The position numbers were made by a program, and so were the translations under genes. Positions 5,276 to 7,347 of a stretch of DNA of 7,347 bases are shown in pieces. The DNA lies in the NCBI GenBank assembly GCA_900556365.1, contig USOG01000069.1, positions 1 through 7,347 on the forward strand, written 5' to 3'. The notes under the pieces were generated by a model. It was not told the origin of the DNA, did no database searches, and was given only the letters and a program-made list of their open reading frames with translations. Positions within the stretch are counted from its first letter, which is position 1. Each line of letters begins with the position of its first letter. The DNA is from an uncultured Collinsella sp. Lineage in GTDB: Bacteria > Actinomycetota > Coriobacteriia > Coriobacteriales > Coriobacteriaceae.

Positions 5276-5959
5276 ATGGCCGAGAAAACGATTGATATCG
5301 CATCGCCGATTTTGTCGCGCAACGAACGCCTGGCAGATCAGCTGCGTCAGCGATTTAAAGAGACGAATACCTTTGTGATCAACGTGCTGTCGAGCCCGGG
5401 CTCGGGTAAGACCACCACGATCTTGGGTACCAATGAGCGCCTGCGTGACAAGGCGGACTTACGTTGCGCCGTCATCGAGGGCGATATCGCCTCGGACGTC
5501 GACGCCATCACCATGAAGGAAGCCGGCATGCCCGCCATTCAGATCAATACGGGCGGCCTGTGCCACCTCGAGGGCAACATGATCATGGAGGCCGTTGACG
5601 CGTTCGATCAGGCCGTCGGGCTCGAAAACATCGATGTCATCTTTATCGAAAACGTGGGCAACTTGGTCTGCCCGGTCGACTTTGACCTGGGCGAGAACCT
5701 ATCCATCATGATTCTTTCGGTGCCTGAGGGCGACGACAAACCTATCAAGTACCCGGGTATTTTCCAGCACGCCGGCGCGCAGCTGCTCAACAAGGTCGAT
5801 GTGGCCCCGGCTTTCGATTTTGACATGGATAGGTATACTAAGACACTCGATGACCTCAATCCGCAGGCGCCGCGGTTTGCCGTGAGTGCACGCAAGGGCG
5901 AGGGCATGGATGCCTGGTGCGATTGGCTCATCGGGCAGATTGAGCAAGCAAGGGCGTAA
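5276..5959 (+). CDS. hypB: [NiFe]-hydrogenase nickel-incorporation GTPase HypB
   Basis: HypB is the GTPase partner of HypA in nickel insertion into [NiFe]-hydrogenase. The protein has 227 residues. Seen in order: a Walker A loop SSPGSGKTT (39-47, Lys45), IEGDI with Asp70 (67-71), TGGLCHLEG with Cys96 and His97, IENVGNLVCPVDFDLGE with Cys132, EGDDKPIKYP (151-160), the guanine-binding NKVD (172-175) and SARKGEGMDAW (204-214). Cys96, His97 and Cys132 form the metal site at the GTPase dimer interface. The N-terminal CxxCGC high-affinity nickel motif and the histidine-rich stretch of some HypB proteins are absent; the short N-terminus goes straight to ILSRNERLADQLRQRF. Such short forms are known in the family. 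The gene belongs with hypA but is separated by the palindromic element. Confidence 0.96.
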   Translation: MAEKTIDIASPILSRNERLADQLRQRFKETNTFVINVLSSPGSGKTTTILGTNERLRDKADLRCAVIEGDIASDVDAITMKEAGMPAIQINTGGLCHLEGNMIMEAVDAFDQAVGLENIDVIFIENVGNLVCPVDFDLGENLSIMILSVPEGDDKPIKYPGIFQHAGAQLLNKVDVAPAFDFDMDRYTKTLDDLNPQAPRFAVSARKGEGMDAWCDWLIGQIEQARA

Positions 5960-6002
5960 GTCGGCCGCTGCAAGTGCGGGCGCAGCTGCAGAGATACGAG
6001 AT

Positions 6003-6007
6003 AGGAG
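6003..6007 (+). promoter_or_regulatory. Ribosome binding site supporting a TTG start for the topoisomerase
   Basis: AGGAG lies six bases before TTG at 6014. The TTG is followed at once by KLIIAEKNDAAR, the exact beginning expected for a type IA topoisomerase Toprim domain, so no later start is plausible. Confidence 0.8.
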
Positions 6008-6013
6008 CCTCTT

Positions 6014-7347
6014 TTGAAGCTCATCATCGCCGAGAAAAACGACGCCGCGCGTCAGATCGCCGAGCGCCTGTCCACGGGCAAGCCCAAAAAGGACAAGGTA
6101 TACAACACCGCCATCTACCGTTTTGAGTGGAAGGGCGAGGAGTGCGTGACGATCGGCCTTGCCGGTCACATCCTTGCACCCGATTTTTGCGACAGTGTAC
6201 TGTTCGATAAAAAGTTGGGCTGGTATTCGGTCACCGAGGACGGCGAGGTGCTGCCGGCCGACATACCCGATGGCCTGGCTCGTCCGCCCTACGACACCAA
6301 ACGCAAGCCGTTTCTTGCCGACGGTATCTCCATCAAGGGCTGGAAGCTCGAGAGCCTGCCATATCTCACCTGGGCGCCCGTCATTAAGCTGCCGGCCGAG
6401 AAGGAGCTCATCCGCTCGCTCAAGAACCTCGCCAAAAAGTCTGACAGTGTCATCATCGCCACGGACTTCGACCGTGAGGGCGAGCTGATCGGTTCGGACG
6501 CCCTCAATAAGGTGCGCGAGGTGGCGCCCGACCTGCCGGTCGCTCGAGCTCAGTATTCTTCGTTTACCAAGGCTGAGATCACGCAGGCCTTCGATAACCT
6601 TGTCTCGCTTGACCAGAACCTGGCCGACGCCGGCGAGAGCCGCCAGCACATCGACCTCATTTGGGGCGCGGTGCTCACGCGCTACCTGACGCTCGCCAAG
6701 TTCGGCGGCTTTGGCAACGTGCGCTCCGCCGGCCGCGTACAGACCCCGACGCTCGCCTTGGTGGTCGAGCGCGAGCGCGAGCGCATGGCGTTTGTGCCCG
6801 AGGATTATTGGCAGATTCGCGGCATGGGTGCCGCGCAGGGCGCTGCCGAGGACGACCGCTTTAAGATCGCGCACAAGACGACGCGTTTTACCGACAAGGA
6901 TGCTGCCGAGACGGCGTATGGTAACGTCGACGGTGTCAAGACGGCAACCGTCGCCGCGGTGACCAAGCGCTCGCGCAAACAGCAACCGCCTACGCCGTTT
7001 GCGACCACCTCGCTGCAGGCTGCCGCCGCAGCCGAGGGTATCTCGCCTGCGCGTACGATGCGCATCGCCGAGTCCCTCTACATGGCCGGTCTCATCAGCT
7101 ACCCGCGTGTCGACAATACCGTGTACCCTGCGACGCTCGATCTGGGCGCCGTGGTGAGCGATCTGGCAAAGATCAACCCGGCGCTGGCGCCGGTGTGCAA
7201 AAAGGTGCTCGCCGGTCCCATGAAGCCCACGCGCGGCAAGGTCGAGACCACCGACCACCCGCCTATCTATCCCACGGGCGAGGGCGATCCGTCCACGCTC
7301 GACGGTGGCCAGCGCAAGCTCTACGACCTCATCGCCCGCCGCTTCCT
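6014..7347 (+). CDS. Type IA DNA topoisomerase, archaeal-TopA-like, 5' part (runs off the window)
   Basis: It relaxes negatively supercoiled DNA or decatenates by passing strands through a transient single-strand break. The 444 visible codons hold the Toprim domain: MKLIIAEKNDAA with Glu7, GLAGHILAPDF (48-58) and IIATDFDREGELIG with Asp151, Asp153 and Glu155 for Mg2+. Next come IDLIWGAVLTRYLT (213-226), SAGRVQTPTLALVVERERE (238-256) and the active-site region AGLISYPRVDNTVYP with Tyr363 as the DNA-linking tyrosine. TTDHPPIYPT (412-421) follows. The DFDREGELIG, YPR-DNTVYP and DHPPIYPT forms match the archaeal-type TopA/topoisomerase III side of the family rather than standard bacterial TopA. 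The usual YPRTD threonine is Val here. Residues about 70-115 look longer than I expect for archaeal forms. It lies 54 bases after hypB, with its own ribosome binding site; a few short GC hairpins in the gap do not make a clear terminator. The C-terminal part, including any zinc fingers, is outside the window. Confidence 0.93.
   Translation, partial: MKLIIAEKNDAARQIAERLSTGKPKKDKVYNTAIYRFEWKGEECVTIGLAGHILAPDFCDSVLFDKKLGWYSVTEDGEVLPADIPDGLARPPYDTKRKPFLADGISIKGWKLESLPYLTWAPVIKLPAEKELIRSLKNLAKKSDSVIIATDFDREGELIGSDALNKVREVAPDLPVARAQYSSFTKAEITQAFDNLVSLDQNLADAGESRQHIDLIWGAVLTRYLTLAKFGGFGNVRSAGRVQTPTLALVVERERERMAFVPEDYWQIRGMGAAQGAAEDDRFKIAHKTTRFTDKDAAETAYGNVDGVKTATVAAVTKRSRKQQPPTPFATTSLQAAAAAEGISPARTMRIAESLYMAGLISYPRVDNTVYPATLDLGAVVSDLAKINPALAPVCKKVLAGPMKPTRGKVETTDHPPIYPTGEGDPSTLDGGQRKLYDLIARRF

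Noticed and set aside
5142..5378. A 78-codon open frame running from the palindromic element into hypB
   Set aside because: It consists of element sequence plus out-of-frame hypB, with no ribosome binding site and no protein-like pattern.
5699..7258. A 519-codon minus-strand open frame opposite hypB and the topoisomerase
   Set aside because: It crosses two clear plus-strand genes and their spacer, and no motif is recognised.

Overview
The window is GC-rich, with strongly G/C-ending codons, AGGAGG-type ribosome binding sites and frequent GTG/TTG starts. Gene content suggests a Coriobacteriia actinobacterium, most like Collinsella. That placement is inferred from style and gene content; no database was searched. 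Most of the DNA is ordinary core-type genes.

Left part (1-1534): the 3' two thirds of a Na+/H+ antiporter gene (nhaA) is followed by 373 bases without a gene. This gap holds a 230-base segment (841-1070) whose two ends are imperfect inverted copies of each other. One end contains a strong two-way hairpin terminator. A small minus-strand gene for an unrecognised 84-residue acidic protein follows, then a divergent promoter region.

Middle (1535-3358): a class Ic aspartate aminotransferase gene is followed 51 bases later by a single STAS-domain anti-sigma-factor antagonist gene. An 11-bp GC-rich hairpin directly abutting a TATACT -10-like box separates these from the next unit.

Right part (3359-5959): a tight unit tatA-tatC-hypA-hypB. 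TatA and TatC form the twin-arginine translocase, which exports folded cofactor proteins. HypA and HypB deliver nickel to [NiFe]-hydrogenase. Tat is the usual export route for such hydrogenases, so the cluster pairs a maturation step with an export step. A 140-base palindromic element with 32-base arms fills almost the whole hypA-hypB gap and is the clearest insertion-like structure here.

End (6014-7347): the 5' part of a type IA DNA topoisomerase of the archaeal-like TopA group, starting at TTG and running off the window.

I found no CRISPR array, tRNA, rRNA, transposase gene or clear defence system. The candidates for something new are the two non-coding repeat elements and the TatA C-terminal extension, not a new multi-gene system.
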